NCBI GenBank assembly: GCA_964561545.1
Contig: CAZLQF010000042.1
Coordinates: forward strand, 1 to 20,201
Direction of reading: 5' to 3'
Source: CAZLQF01 sp964561545
Lineage (GTDB): Bacteria; Bacteroidota; Bacteroidia; CAILMK01; CAYYUA01
Length of the DNA: 20,201 bases
In this document: in pieces, positions 9,601-17,151 of the stretch
How the letters are laid out: each line of letters begins with the position of its first letter
Position numbering within the stretch: position 1 is the first letter of the stretch
The notes under the pieces: generated by a model
Told to the model about the DNA's origin: nothing
Seen by the model: only the letters and a program-made list of their open reading frames with translations
Database searches by the model: none
Program-made: the position numbers and the translations under genes

Positions 9601-10322
9601 ATACTCAACAAGTTAGGGCAGTGCATTACTGAGGTCCAGAATGCTTCAGTAGTTTGGCCCGATAAGGTACGACCGCTTTGGTCTACAATGGTACCAGAGA
9701 TCATCACGGGAATTTCAAGGTCGTTCTCGCGCGAAAATTCATCAATTGCATAAATGGCTGCTTTGGCATTTAAGGTGTCAAAAATCGTTTCGATGAGGAT
9801 AATGTCAGTTCCACCATCCACCAAGCCTTTTAGCTGTTCGGTATAAGCCTGGACCAAGTCGTCAAAAGTGGCGGCCCGGTAACCGGGGTTGTTCACATCC
9901 GGAGAAATGGAAAGGGTTTTATTAGTTGGGCCTAAAGTACCTGCTACAAACCTCGGTTTATCTGGGTTTTTGTCGGTATACTCTTTGGTTGCCTCTTTAG
10001 CAACGCGGATTGACTCTTTGTTTAATTCATGAGTCAGATCACTCATTTCATAATCGGCCTGAGAGATCGGGTTGGCATTAAAAGTGTTAGAAATGATAAT
10101 GTCAGCGCCTGCTTCCAGGAACTCTTTATGAATCCCTTTAATAACCTCGGGTTGAGTGATAGATAGTAAATCATTATTGCCTTGCAAAGCCCGATGGTCG
10201 TCTTTAAACCTTTCTCCTCTGAAGTCTTCCTCACTAAGATTTTGATTTTGAATCATGGTACCCATGGCACCATCAATCACTAAAATACGATCTTTAAGAA
10301 GTTGTTTTAGTTTGTTTAACAT
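6612..10322 (-). CDS. metH: Cobalamin-dependent methionine synthase, full-length
   Basis: This cytoplasmic enzyme transfers a methyl group from 5-methyltetrahydrofolate to homocysteine via cobalamin, making methionine. All four modules are present in one 1236-residue chain (E. coli MetH has 1227). The homocysteine domain (about 1-330) begins with DGAMGTMIQ and has zinc ligands Cys245 and Cys308-Cys309 (VGGCCGTTP). The pterin domain follows from VNVGERTNVTGSKKF. The cobalamin domain carries the cobalt-binding motif DVHDIG with His757. The C-terminal activation domain binds S-adenosylmethionine, with RPAPGYPACPEHTEK (Arg1135) and SYAMYPPSAVSGWYF. A short acidic tail (EPEEEEAAVED) ends the protein. 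No residue expected for catalysis is missing among those I checked. The gene stands alone, with its own terminator and a long leader region. No cobalamin or SAM-I riboswitch consensus was recognised upstream. Confidence 0.98.
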   Translation of the reverse strand: MLNKLKQLLKDRILVIDGAMGTMIQNQNLSEEDFRGERFKDDHRALQGNNDLLSITQPEVIKGIHKEFLEAGADIIISNTFNANPISQADYEMSDLTHELNKESIRVAKEATKEYTDKNPDKPRFVAGTLGPTNKTLSISPDVNNPGYRAATFDDLVQAYTEQLKGLVDGGTDIILIETIFDTLNAKAAIYAIDEFSRENDLEIPVMISGTIVDQSGRTLSGQTTEAFWTSVMHCPNLLSIGLNCALGSEQMRPFIEQLAKVADINTSLYPNAGLPNELGEYTETPEFMAEQLDAYCNEGFVNMVGGCCGTTPEHIQAFAEVAQKYEPREIPELEPYLRTSGLEPLVLTPETNFVNVGERTNVTGSKKFLRLIKEGNYDDALAVGKDQVEGGGQMIDVNMDEGLLDGDTEMVEFLKLVASEPDISKVPIMVDSSKFHIIEAGLKVVQGKAIVNSISLKGGEEAFIKEAQTLRQYGAAIIVMAFDEEGQADTYERRIEIAERAYKILRDKVGMPPQDIIFDLNIFPVGTGIEEHRRNALDFFESTQWVKENLPHAKVSGGVSNVSFSFRGNDRVREAMHSAFLYHAIKSGMDMGIVNPGMLEVYDDIDETLLEHVEDVLLDRRDDATERLLDLAEQYKGGGKKKEKDTEWRNNTVEERLSHALVKGITDHVIDDTEEARQKYDKPLEVIEGPLMDGMNVVGDLFGAGKMFLPQVVKSARVMKQAVGHLIPYIEEEKRKSGDTQPQAKVLLATVKGDVHDIGKNIVNVVLACNNFEVIDLGVMTPANEILEKAKEHDVDAVGLSGLITPSLDEMVHVAKEMERQNFQLPLLIGGATTSKVHTAVKIAPQYSNPTVHVLDASRSVSVVGKLISKTTREEFIKEIETENQRVRDDYANKKETKRYISYEDAIANGPEFNWDEVHIARPNQLGKTEFLNYPLEEIAEYIDWTPFFLSWGLKGKYPKIFESEKYGEEARKLFDDGQKMLEKIINEKWITANGVIGLFPANRVGADDIEIYEDESRNKVLTTINCLRQQTQKSAKSNNFSLADYIAPKDSGRIDYMGAFAVTSGLGLEDIAKQYEDKDDDYNSILLKALGDRFAEAFAELMHARVRKEFWGYATDESLTNEDLIKEKYKGIRPAPGYPACPEHTEKGKLFDLIDAEQVTQIELTESYAMYPPSAVSGWYFANPEAKYFPVGKIAKDQVESYAKRKGWDLETAEKWLNPNLNYEPEEEEAAVED

Positions 10323-10565
10323 TGTTTATAGCTTTTTTTAGCTTTTCAAAATAAAATGCGAATTTAATAAAATAATTTTTTATCAAAATTTGAGTTGTTT
10401 GCTCAATTCCTGGTTTGCGGGATTTTTTATATTTAAACTTCTGTAAATCAACAGTTTTCTATCAAATTCAAATTTGTTGGTTTATCATTTTTTAATCTAA
10501 AACCAACCTTTAATTGCTGCAAGTAATAAGAGAGAATCCAAAGGTTTTGTTCCATTAGAAAGGAA

Positions 10566-10588
10566 TTAACCTGTAAAGGCCAGGTTAA
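10566..10588 (-). promoter_or_regulatory. Perfect 8-bp hairpin or operator in the metH upstream region
   Basis: TTAACCTG (10566-10573) and its exact reverse complement CAGGTTAA (10581-10588) flank a 7-nt spacer. It lies about 245 nt upstream of the metH start. It could be an RNA hairpin in a long leader, a binding site for a dimeric regulator, or chance. It has no T-run in the metH direction, so a terminator is unlikely. Confidence 0.35.
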
Positions 10589-10663
10589 GCATTTTAGTAT
10601 GGCGTAATTCAACATGATATATTTAATGTACACTTTATTTTATTAACACTTTGATTGACAAGG

Positions 10664-10761
10664 GGTCCAGCTAACATTTATTTGGATTTAGCTTTTAATG
10701 GTAAGGGACCGCCTTATTGGCATCAACCCCAAAATACAGAATATTATCGGTCCGGGGTTGA
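10664..10761 (+). other. Possible structured RNA with H-type pseudoknot pairing
   Basis: GGACCG (10706-10711) is complementary to CGGTCC (10748-10753), and TCAACCCC (10723-10730) is complementary to GGGGTTGA (10754-10761). The order is a-b-a'-b', with the two 3' strands directly adjacent, as in an H-type pseudoknot. GGTCC at 10664-10668 could pair with the same GGACC instead, enclosing the AGCTAA/TTAGCT hairpin and giving an alternative fold. It lies 225 nt upstream of the ABC transporter ATG. No known riboswitch consensus was recognised, and the complementarity would exist on either strand. Confidence 0.3.
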
Positions 10762-10782
10762 AGACTCGGAACATAGTTCTGG
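10749..10782 (+). repeat. Dispersed intergenic repeat, copy C
   Basis: This matches copy A at 22 of 33 ungapped positions, including GGTCCG at the start, the central CTCG block and the final TTCTG. It overlaps the 3' strands of the pseudoknot-like pairing. The GGGGTTGA part is specific to this copy. Confidence 0.45.
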
Positions 10783-10986
10783 TATACAATTGATCTTTTA
10801 GAAGAAGATATAGTTGAAAAGGAACATCATTCCTGCTCCACAATTTTCTAAGATCCTTACCCATCGAATAACTTTCACAGAAAAATGATTGAGCACCGAT
10901 TAATGTTTTGTTTAGTTAGAATATAGGATTGCATTTTTTAGGTCAACATTTCCTAAATTTCTTGGCTTAAAGGAAAAAGCAAGTTT

Positions 10987-13900
10987 ATGAGTGAATCATT
11001 GCTTAGGGCTTTCATGCAATTGTTTGCTCTGGCCTCAGGGGTGGAGGATGTTACCAAAGAAAGCAGAAAAATTGTATCGCAATTTCTAAATCATGAGCTC
11101 AACCAGGAAATGGCTGATAGATACCTTGAGTTGTATGATCATTACAAAGAAACCTATCATGAAAAGATCCGTAATGAGGAGGAGGACACAGCTACAATTA
11201 CAAGCCAAACAACCCTGCAATCAGTAACTGAAGCCATCAACAATGAATTAACCCAACGTCAAAAAATCGTTATCCTCATACGCTTATTGGAATACATCTA
11301 TGCCGACTTAACAGTATCAGAGTATGAATTCGAGTTCCTTAAAACCATTACCCAGATTTTCCGTGTACCTGATAAGGAAATTCAAAATTGCCTTGCCTTT
11401 ATAAAAAACAGCCCAGACACCGTTCCCGATCGTTCTGAATTTCTATTGATTAACCAGGAAGCGGAATTAAAAGATCGGGTTGAAAACCATCACCTCAAGG
11501 CCGATAACCTTGATGGAACAATCATGGTCCTGTACATAGCAAGCGTTAACATGTTTGCCTTTCGTTATTTTGGTGATTCTGAGCTTAGCCTTAACAGCCA
11601 ACCGATCGTAGCAACCCAAACCTATATCTTAAACAATGGAGCATCCGTACGCGGCGCCGGGATGGACCCTATTTATTACAGTGACGTGGTTAACCAATTT
11701 ATAAAATCCAGTGTGACCACGCCCCTTACCTTTACTGCTCAAAACATTGCTTTTCAATTTAAAAATGGCGGATATGGCATTCAAGGTGTTACGTTATCAG
11801 AAGAGGCAGGCAATATAGTTGGTATTATGGGGAGTAGTGGCTCCGGCAAAACAACTTTGCTCAATATCCTCAATGGTAATTTACCTCCTAAATCCGGCCA
11901 GGTTACCCTCAATGGCGTAGATATTCATCAAAAACGCCGTCAAATTGAAGGCGTAATCGGTTATGTTTCCCAGGATGATTTGCTATTTGAAGGTTTAACC
12001 GTCTTTGAAAACCTTTATTACAATGCTCAACTTTGTTTTAAGGATTACTCAAAGCAAGAAATTACCGAAACTGTTAATTCGGTATTGCAAGACCTGGGCT
12101 TATACGACATCCGGCATCTAAAAGTAGGCGATCCCATTGATAAAGTCATCAGTGGCGGGCAAAGAAAACGGCTCAACATAGCCCTTGAACTGATCAGGGA
12201 ACCCAAAGTATTGTTCGTTGATGAACCTACTTCAGGCCTTTCATCTCACGACTCCGAAAACATCATGGACCTGCTTAAAGAATTGGCCCTTAAAGGAAAA
12301 TTGATTTTTGTGGTTATTCATCAACCTTCCTCGGAGATCTTCAAGATGTTTGACAACCTTTTGCTATTGGATACAGGAGGGTATCCTATTTTTTATGGCA
12401 ATCCCATTGAAAGTGTCATCTATTTTAAACAAAGCATCAATCACGTAAAAAGTTGGGAGAGCGAATGCCATAATTGTGGCAACGTCAACCCGGAGCAGAT
12501 CTTCAACATTGTGGAAGCCAAAGTTCTGGATGAATATGGCAACCAAACCCAAAATCGCAAAACCCTCCCCCATGAATGGTACCAACGATACCAAACAAAA
12601 ATTGGCAATAAGCTTAGGATTAAAGATGAGGAAAATCAAGTCCCTGAGAGTAATTTTAACATAGCTGGCAAGCTCAAACAACTCGGTGTTTTTATCAAGC
12701 GGGATGTTTTATCCAAACTTAACAACAAGGAATACCTGTTGATCAATTTATTGGAAACCCCCGTATTAGCATTGATAATGGCTTATTTTGTGAAGTTTTA
12801 CCCTTCTGAAGCTTCGGCTAAGGCAGGTTATATTTTTTTTCAAAATGACAACCTGCCTGCATTCATATTTATGGCTGTTATTGTAGCGCTTTTTGTAGGT
12901 TTAACGGTGAGTGCAGAGGAAATCATTAAAGATCAGAAAATAAGAAAGCGGGAGCAATTCCTTAACCTGAGCACCGGCAGTTACCTGTGGTCCAAAATAA
13001 TGATCATGTTTGCTTTTTCTATTGTTCAAACCTTGTTGTTTGTCCTTATAGGTAACACCATTTTGGAAATCAAAGGCATGTATTTGGAATACTGGTGGGT
13101 TCTATTTTCAGCTGCTTGTTTTGCGAATTTACTTGGCTTAAACATCTCTTCGGCTTTTAATTCAGCAGTAACCATCTATGTCCTCATCCCCTTATTGCTT
13201 ATCCCGCAGTTATTGTTTAGTGGGGTTTTGATCAAGTTTGACAAACTGAACCCTTCCATTAATTCCCAGGAACACGTCCCTATAATTGGTGAATTAATGG
13301 CTGCAAGGTGGGCTTACGAGGCATTAGCAGTACATCAATTCAAAAATAACAAATACCAAAAGCATTTTTATCAATATAACAAGCGCCTTAGCAACATAGA
13401 GTACCGGAAAAGCTTCTGGGTACCGGAATTAAAAGGGAGGTTGAATTTTATAAAAAACAATCAGGCCCATGGTCAAAAAGAAAAGAAGGTTAAAGCCGAT
13501 ACAAGGCTCATCAAAAAAGAATTAAAAAAGTATCATCAAAACAGTCCCTTAGCTAAGTTTAGTGATCTGGATGCATTAAACCATCCATTATCAAAAACCA
13601 TGCAAACCAAACTTAAACAATACCTGGATCATTTAAGAAGAACCTATGTGAAACAATACAACAAGGTCATGAACCAAAAGCAGCAGGAAATTAATAAGCT
13701 GAAAGCTAAAACAAATGACCTAAAACAGTTAAAAAACCAATATCAAAATGAGAGCCTTACCAGCTTGGTTAAAAATAAGTCAGACTTAAATAATGTCATT
13801 GAAACCAATGGAGAATTGATTGCACAATATGAACCAATATTCAGACCTTCAAATGGTTTACGCGCTCACTTCTTTGCACCCTCAAAAACTGTTATGAGGC

Positions 13901-14034
13901 CAATCAGTACTTACTGGTTCAATGTTGGGGTATTATGGCTTATGACCGGCATTTTAATCATAAGCCTTTATTTTGATGTTTTGCGAAAGCTTCTTGAAAA
14001 ACTTAGCATTTGGGGATCCCAATTATTTAAATAA
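10987..14034 (+). CDS. Large ABC transporter (ATPase fused to ABC2-type membrane domain) with N-terminal TerB-like region
   Basis: This 1015-residue inner-membrane protein combines several parts. Residues of about 1-140 are helical and resemble a TerB-like fold (ADLTVSEYEFEFLKTI). Residues of about 150-240 have an FHA-like look (ELSLNSQPI, YILNNGASVRG). The ATPase has Walker A GSSGSGKTT (Lys288), signature ISGGQRKR (388-395), Walker B VLFVDEP (408-414) and switch His445. This ABCG/White-like order of ATPase then membrane domain is followed by an SWESECHNCG segment (Cys494, Cys497). Predicted membrane helices lie near 583-603, 622-642, 668-693, 702-724, 728-747 and 977-1000. About 230 residues between the last two helices are rich in Lys, Gln and Asn and look coiled-coil, probably periplasmic. 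Substrate and direction are unknown; export is likely for this family. The gene stands alone. Confidence 0.9.
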   Translation: MSESLLRAFMQLFALASGVEDVTKESRKIVSQFLNHELNQEMADRYLELYDHYKETYHEKIRNEEEDTATITSQTTLQSVTEAINNELTQRQKIVILIRLLEYIYADLTVSEYEFEFLKTITQIFRVPDKEIQNCLAFIKNSPDTVPDRSEFLLINQEAELKDRVENHHLKADNLDGTIMVLYIASVNMFAFRYFGDSELSLNSQPIVATQTYILNNGASVRGAGMDPIYYSDVVNQFIKSSVTTPLTFTAQNIAFQFKNGGYGIQGVTLSEEAGNIVGIMGSSGSGKTTLLNILNGNLPPKSGQVTLNGVDIHQKRRQIEGVIGYVSQDDLLFEGLTVFENLYYNAQLCFKDYSKQEITETVNSVLQDLGLYDIRHLKVGDPIDKVISGGQRKRLNIALELIREPKVLFVDEPTSGLSSHDSENIMDLLKELALKGKLIFVVIHQPSSEIFKMFDNLLLLDTGGYPIFYGNPIESVIYFKQSINHVKSWESECHNCGNVNPEQIFNIVEAKVLDEYGNQTQNRKTLPHEWYQRYQTKIGNKLRIKDEENQVPESNFNIAGKLKQLGVFIKRDVLSKLNNKEYLLINLLETPVLALIMAYFVKFYPSEASAKAGYIFFQNDNLPAFIFMAVIVALFVGLTVSAEEIIKDQKIRKREQFLNLSTGSYLWSKIMIMFAFSIVQTLLFVLIGNTILEIKGMYLEYWWVLFSAACFANLLGLNISSAFNSAVTIYVLIPLLLIPQLLFSGVLIKFDKLNPSINSQEHVPIIGELMAARWAYEALAVHQFKNNKYQKHFYQYNKRLSNIEYRKSFWVPELKGRLNFIKNNQAHGQKEKKVKADTRLIKKELKKYHQNSPLAKFSDLDALNHPLSKTMQTKLKQYLDHLRRTYVKQYNKVMNQKQQEINKLKAKTNDLKQLKNQYQNESLTSLVKNKSDLNNVIETNGELIAQYEPIFRPSNGLRAHFFAPSKTVMRPISTYWFNVGVLWLMTGILIISLYFDVLRKLLEKLSIWGSQLFK

Positions 14035-14146
14035 CTTCCAAATAGATTTCAATATCAATGGTTACAAGCGGAGAAATTAGCCTTGGCCACAGCTGCAGAA
14101 AAACATGCGTTTACATCAAATGAATAATGGGCAAAACCTTGAGCCG

Positions 14147-14728
14147 CTATTCTTCTTCGTCCCCATTACCACCAAATAAGCTATTTAAAAAGCCTCCTCC
14201 GGATTCATCTTCTTGATCAGAAGGGTTGTAGGTTTTAACCTTATAACCGGCCACCATAACCATGCAACCTCTTTCTACAACGTCCAAACTTTTCGATTGA
14301 GTAGGAGGAAAAACAAAATCAACATAAAGTTTTTCATACCGTCTGTGGTAAGCCAATCCTTCCATATCTTTGGTTTCGAATTTAATTTCACCCTCTTCTA
14401 CTGATTTTTTAAATATTGCTTCACGGTTATTTTCCGTTTTAGGCTCATGGTAGATCCAAACTTTAACTTCACCGGGTATACCTTCGGAATTAAAAACAAA
14501 TCTATACTTAGAATCTCTGTACAAAGGCACCACTACTTCTTTAAATTGCTCATGGGGTTTTAGCTCTACCCTAATTTTATCCTGAGAAGTGTATTTAAAA
14601 GGCCTTAATGTCAAAAGGCTCTTTTCTTTTGAATTTTGATACTCGCAATGGTTATTTACCTGTTGAGAAAAGACAGCTCCAACAGAGAAAAAGATCATAC
14701 AAGCTAAAACAACTAACTGCTTCATCAT
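14147..14728 (-). CDS. Secreted protein of unknown function
   Basis: This 193-residue protein has a signal peptide (MMKQLVVLACMIFFSVGAVFSQ) with likely cleavage after Ser21. The mature part is predicted mostly beta, with segments such as RVELKPHEQFKEVVVPLYRDS and GEVKVWIYHEP. A single Cys in the mature start and another in VERGCMVMVAGYKV could pair. The tail is Gly-rich and acidic (SGGGFLNSLFGGNGDEEE), which suggests a disordered end. I do not recognise a family. Two adjacent ATGs are possible starts. It lies 66 bp after the lipoprotein gene on the same strand and probably shares its transcript. It converges with the ABC transporter gene, and I saw no terminator in the 112 bp between them. 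Confidence 0.78.
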   Translation of the reverse strand: MMKQLVVLACMIFFSVGAVFSQQVNNHCEYQNSKEKSLLTLRPFKYTSQDKIRVELKPHEQFKEVVVPLYRDSKYRFVFNSEGIPGEVKVWIYHEPKTENNREAIFKKSVEEGEIKFETKDMEGLAYHRRYEKLYVDFVFPPTQSKSLDVVERGCMVMVAGYKVKTYNPSDQEDESGGGFLNSLFGGNGDEEE

Positions 14729-14794
14729 TGTACTTTTTTATGCCAAATTATATTTATAAGTAACCGCCATTCGTGATCTAAATTCGGGTTAAAG

Positions 14795-15676
14795 TTATTG
14801 GGCTTGAATGATATGCTTTCTGATTCCTTCAATTTCCTTGGAAAGCCCCTCAAGTTCTTTGAATTCTATTGAAATTTCCTGATCAGCTTTGCTTGCCTGC
14901 TTTTTTCCTTTTACAAAAGCATCAAAACGTTCGTTCAATTTTTCTAATTGGACAATGAGCTCTTTCAATTCGGCTGATTTGTTTGATTGGGCTTTAAGGT
15001 TGCTTAGCAGGTTCTCTAAAATGGTTAGCTGCTCAACCACACGGAACTTTAATTTTTGGTTATCATTGTTTTCAATTGCTTTCATACCAATGTGCATTGC
15101 TTCAACCCATGAACCAGCAAAGATAACTGTGGATTGATCCTGTAGTTCATTTTTTTGGATATAAGCATCAATGCTGACTTGAACTTCTTCCATGATTCCT
15201 ATAATTGAATCCTGATTGCCTGTATTTTGCTCAAATCGCTCAAAATATCTATTAGATTTGAAAACACCCGTCATTCCAACTTTTTCCGTAAGTTTTTTTA
15301 TGGTCTTTAGGTATTTACCTGCCTTTTGCGATTGGTCGTTTAAAATGCAGTAAGAGAAATCACTTGAATAAACGCCTATGTTGAGCAACCTTGCTGATCT
15401 TGAAATATATTCTGAAGCTTTTTCAGGTTTATGGGTTACACCACTTACATAGGACAATCCAGCTTGATGAAATATCGAAGCTATTTGAATTGGTGATGGT
15501 GATAACAAGGTGGCTACCCCTTCATTGTCCTGATCAGTAGTCTTAGTGGTATCTTGAACGTTTTTAGCAGTATCAGATTTTTCTTGATCCCCTTCTTGAT
15601 TATTGCCACTTTGACAACCAGCAATGCCAAAGACGAGAATCAAAAACATTGCAGTGTTTAACAACTTACCTTTCAT
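14795..15676 (-). CDS. Predicted helical lipoprotein of unknown function
   Basis: This 293-residue protein starts with a lipoprotein signal, MKGKLLNTAMFLILVFGIAGC, with lipid on Cys21. The linker is Asp/Gln/Lys-rich (DQEKSDTAKNVQDTTKTTDQ). The remainder looks all-helical, with coiled-coil character from about residue 220 on (LSNLKAQSNKSAELKELIVQ). No enzymatic motif is seen. The longest open frame begins at a TTG at 15679, but the adjacent ATG at 15676 is preferred. A good promoter lies just upstream. It is followed at 66 bp by another secreted protein gene, so the two probably form an operon. A role in the envelope is inferred only from export. Confidence 0.78.
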   Translation of the reverse strand: MKGKLLNTAMFLILVFGIAGCQSGNNQEGDQEKSDTAKNVQDTTKTTDQDNEGVATLLSPSPIQIASIFHQAGLSYVSGVTHKPEKASEYISRSARLLNIGVYSSDFSYCILNDQSQKAGKYLKTIKKLTEKVGMTGVFKSNRYFERFEQNTGNQDSIIGIMEEVQVSIDAYIQKNELQDQSTVIFAGSWVEAMHIGMKAIENNDNQKLKFRVVEQLTILENLLSNLKAQSNKSAELKELIVQLEKLNERFDAFVKGKKQASKADQEISIEFKELEGLSKEIEGIRKHIIQAQ

Positions 15677-15710
15677 CAATTTTTATTAATTTTATTAGTG
15701 CTTATTTATG

Positions 15711-15743
15711 CAAACTTATGAATCGTTTTAAAATAATGGCCAA
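15711..15743 (-). promoter_or_regulatory. Bacteroidota-type promoter for the lipoprotein operon
   Basis: On the minus strand, TTG (15743-15741), a 22-nt spacer and TAAGTTTG (15718-15711) match the TTG-N(17-23)-TAnnTTTG pattern. The -7 element ends 35 nt before the ATG, implying a short leader. Confidence 0.55.
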
Positions 15744-15834
15744 TTTTACCGCATCTAAACTTTTAAAACTATTTCCTTAATACGTCTGATTAAAAAGAAA
15801 CCGACCCAACATAACCTTTTAATCCTATGTGCCT

Positions 15835-16296
15835 TCATTTAAGCCGCCTAAGTTTTTGATCGCCTCCTGCATCATTAGCGCTACCCATGATCTGTAAGGT
15901 ATCGTTGTATAGGTGAATAGGGCCCTCCTGTAGGCCAGGCTCCGTATAATTTCCTTTATATTTTACTTGAAGAAACTTTTTGTTTTCAGATGGCTTCACC
16001 ACTTGATAGCCATACTTAGCTTTTGGATTGCCATTGTGATAAACTATAACGGTATCTTTTTTAAATGTAACTTCCATATCAATGCCAGAAGACTCGGGTG
16101 TAAGCTTTTCGCTTTCGGCTCCTTGAATGGTTGAAACAAAGTGAGTTTCGATCCATCTCCAGGAACCTTGAACACCCTTTTCCCTTTTCATCTCCTGAGA
16201 ATCTTTATGATTTTCATTGGTGGAGGATTCCTGGACTCCACAACCTGAAATGAAGATACTTAAAATAAGCAATTGGATGAAAGCTTTTCCTGGCAT
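15835..16296 (-). CDS. Lipocalin-like lipoprotein
   Basis: This 153-residue protein has a lipoprotein signal, MPGKAFIQLLILSIFISGC, with Cys19 as the lipidated residue. The mature part begins with a polar linker and then GSWRWIET. That opening, together with TPESSGIDMEVTF and later short beta segments (TVIVYHNG, KYGYQV, LQVKYKGN, DTLQIMGSA), matches the lipocalin-like barrel proteins common in Bacteroidota. These are thought to bind small hydrophobic ligands, but no ligand can be named. An upstream TTG at 16326 extends the frame by ten residues. The ATG at 16296 is preferred because it gives a compact signal and leaves room for an imperfect promoter (CAAAAATT on the plus strand at 16324). It lies 158 bp upstream of the helical lipoprotein gene on the same strand. 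Confidence 0.75.
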   Translation of the reverse strand: MPGKAFIQLLILSIFISGCGVQESSTNENHKDSQEMKREKGVQGSWRWIETHFVSTIQGAESEKLTPESSGIDMEVTFKKDTVIVYHNGNPKAKYGYQVVKPSENKKFLQVKYKGNYTEPGLQEGPIHLYNDTLQIMGSANDAGGDQKLRRLK

Positions 16297-16417
16297 TGAA
16301 TAAAGATTTATCGGGCTTGATTTCAAAAATTGAAGGGAATTTACTCCAATTAAGCTAAAGCCATTGCAAATATGAACAATTCTATTGGTTTCTTAATCAA
16401 TGTTTTATTGCTATACT

Positions 16418-16425
16418 TAATTTTG
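16418..16425 (+). promoter_or_regulatory. Candidate -7 promoter element
   Basis: TAATTTTG is a full match to TAnnTTTG, 53 nt before the ATG of the outer-membrane protein gene. No TTG box is found at the usual spacing, so support is partial. Confidence 0.4.
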
Positions 16426-16478
16426 TTTGTGCCGTAATTATCCAAATTTCAATCATTTGTTTTTAGATATCCTGGCTT

Positions 16479-17126
16479 ATGTTCCGTCAACTGAATTGTA
16501 TCAAATCACTCGTTAAATGGATCGCTTTCTGTCTGGTCTTGGTTCCACTTAACCTTTTTTGCCAGGATTCTACCAATATCACCCTTAATGCATCCTTTTT
16601 TAAAATTAGCCCATCTTTGCCTTGGCAAGGGGTTTACCAAGTGTTTCAAGACCCATTTCATCCAGGAGTTTTAGCAGGTGCTACGTATCAATGGAATGAG
16701 GATCCCAGGCACCAAATATTTCAAACCCTGCAATTGGGTTATTTTTACCAAGCTAAAAACCAGCATGGAATTTCAATATTTACCGAGTTCAAGTATCAAT
16801 ATCATACAAAGGGTGCATTTCATCCCCACGCCAAATTAGGGCTTGGTTACCTAAGATCCATACCGGATTTCAAATTATATGAATTCAATAAATCCGAAAA
16901 AACCTATGAATCTGTTCAAAATCCCGGAAGGGCTCAATTAGTGCCATCTTTAGCATTAGGAGTTGAATGGCATAAATTGAGGTTAAAACCAGTTTCAGCT
17001 TTATCGCTGGAATACCGATTTTGGTTTCAAGGGCCTTTTGTAGAAGATTTTGTCCCTTTTTTACCTCAAACCTCTCTGCACCTTGGTTTGCACCTTGACC
17101 TCTTACAAAATAACTACCAGAATTGA
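16479..17126 (+). CDS. Predicted small outer-membrane beta-barrel protein
   Basis: This 215-residue protein has a signal peptide with cleavage near residue 28 (LVLVPLNLFC-QDS). The mature part alternates polar and hydrophobic residues in strands rich in Tyr, Phe and Trp, for example FTEFKYQYHTKG, AKLGLGYLRS, SLALGVEWHKL, SLEYRFWFQG and SLHLGLHLDLL. This is typical of an 8- to 10-strand barrel. No family could be named. The following gene starts 25 bp later on the same strand, so the two are probably co-transcribed. Confidence 0.72.
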   Translation: MFRQLNCIKSLVKWIAFCLVLVPLNLFCQDSTNITLNASFFKISPSLPWQGVYQVFQDPFHPGVLAGATYQWNEDPRHQIFQTLQLGYFYQAKNQHGISIFTEFKYQYHTKGAFHPHAKLGLGYLRSIPDFKLYEFNKSEKTYESVQNPGRAQLVPSLALGVEWHKLRLKPVSALSLEYRFWFQGPFVEDFVPFLPQTSLHLGLHLDLLQNNYQN

Positions 17127-17151
17127 AGCCATTCATATAAATCAAGATTTT

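Larger units (their letters stand above)
10323..10986. other. Long divergent intergenic region with several inverted repeats
   Basis: These 664 bp separate metH and the ABC transporter, which diverge. A 61-codon minus-strand frame (10448-10633) has no recognisable domain and is probably noncoding. Structured parts are the perfect hairpin at 10566-10588, a smaller TTGAG/CTCAA hairpin at 10390-10406, a 7-bp AACCTTT/AAAGGTT pair at 10505-10546, an AGCTAA/TTAGCT pair at 10669-10693, and a nested pattern around 10706-10761. Part of it (from 10749) is a copy of a dispersed repeat. Promoters for both genes must lie here, but no full -33/-7 pair was found. Confidence 0.6.

Noticed and set aside
10448..10633. 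61-codon minus-strand frame upstream of metH
   Set aside because: The composition is that of translated noncoding DNA, and it overlaps the hairpins described above.
10323..10986. Cobalamin or SAM riboswitch upstream of metH
   Set aside because: Neither the B12-box nor the SAM-I core consensus could be found on the metH strand.
17050..17151. Longer N-terminus for the beta-lactamase-like gene
   Set aside because: It would overlap the barrel-protein gene and bury the lipoprotein signal that starts properly at 17152.
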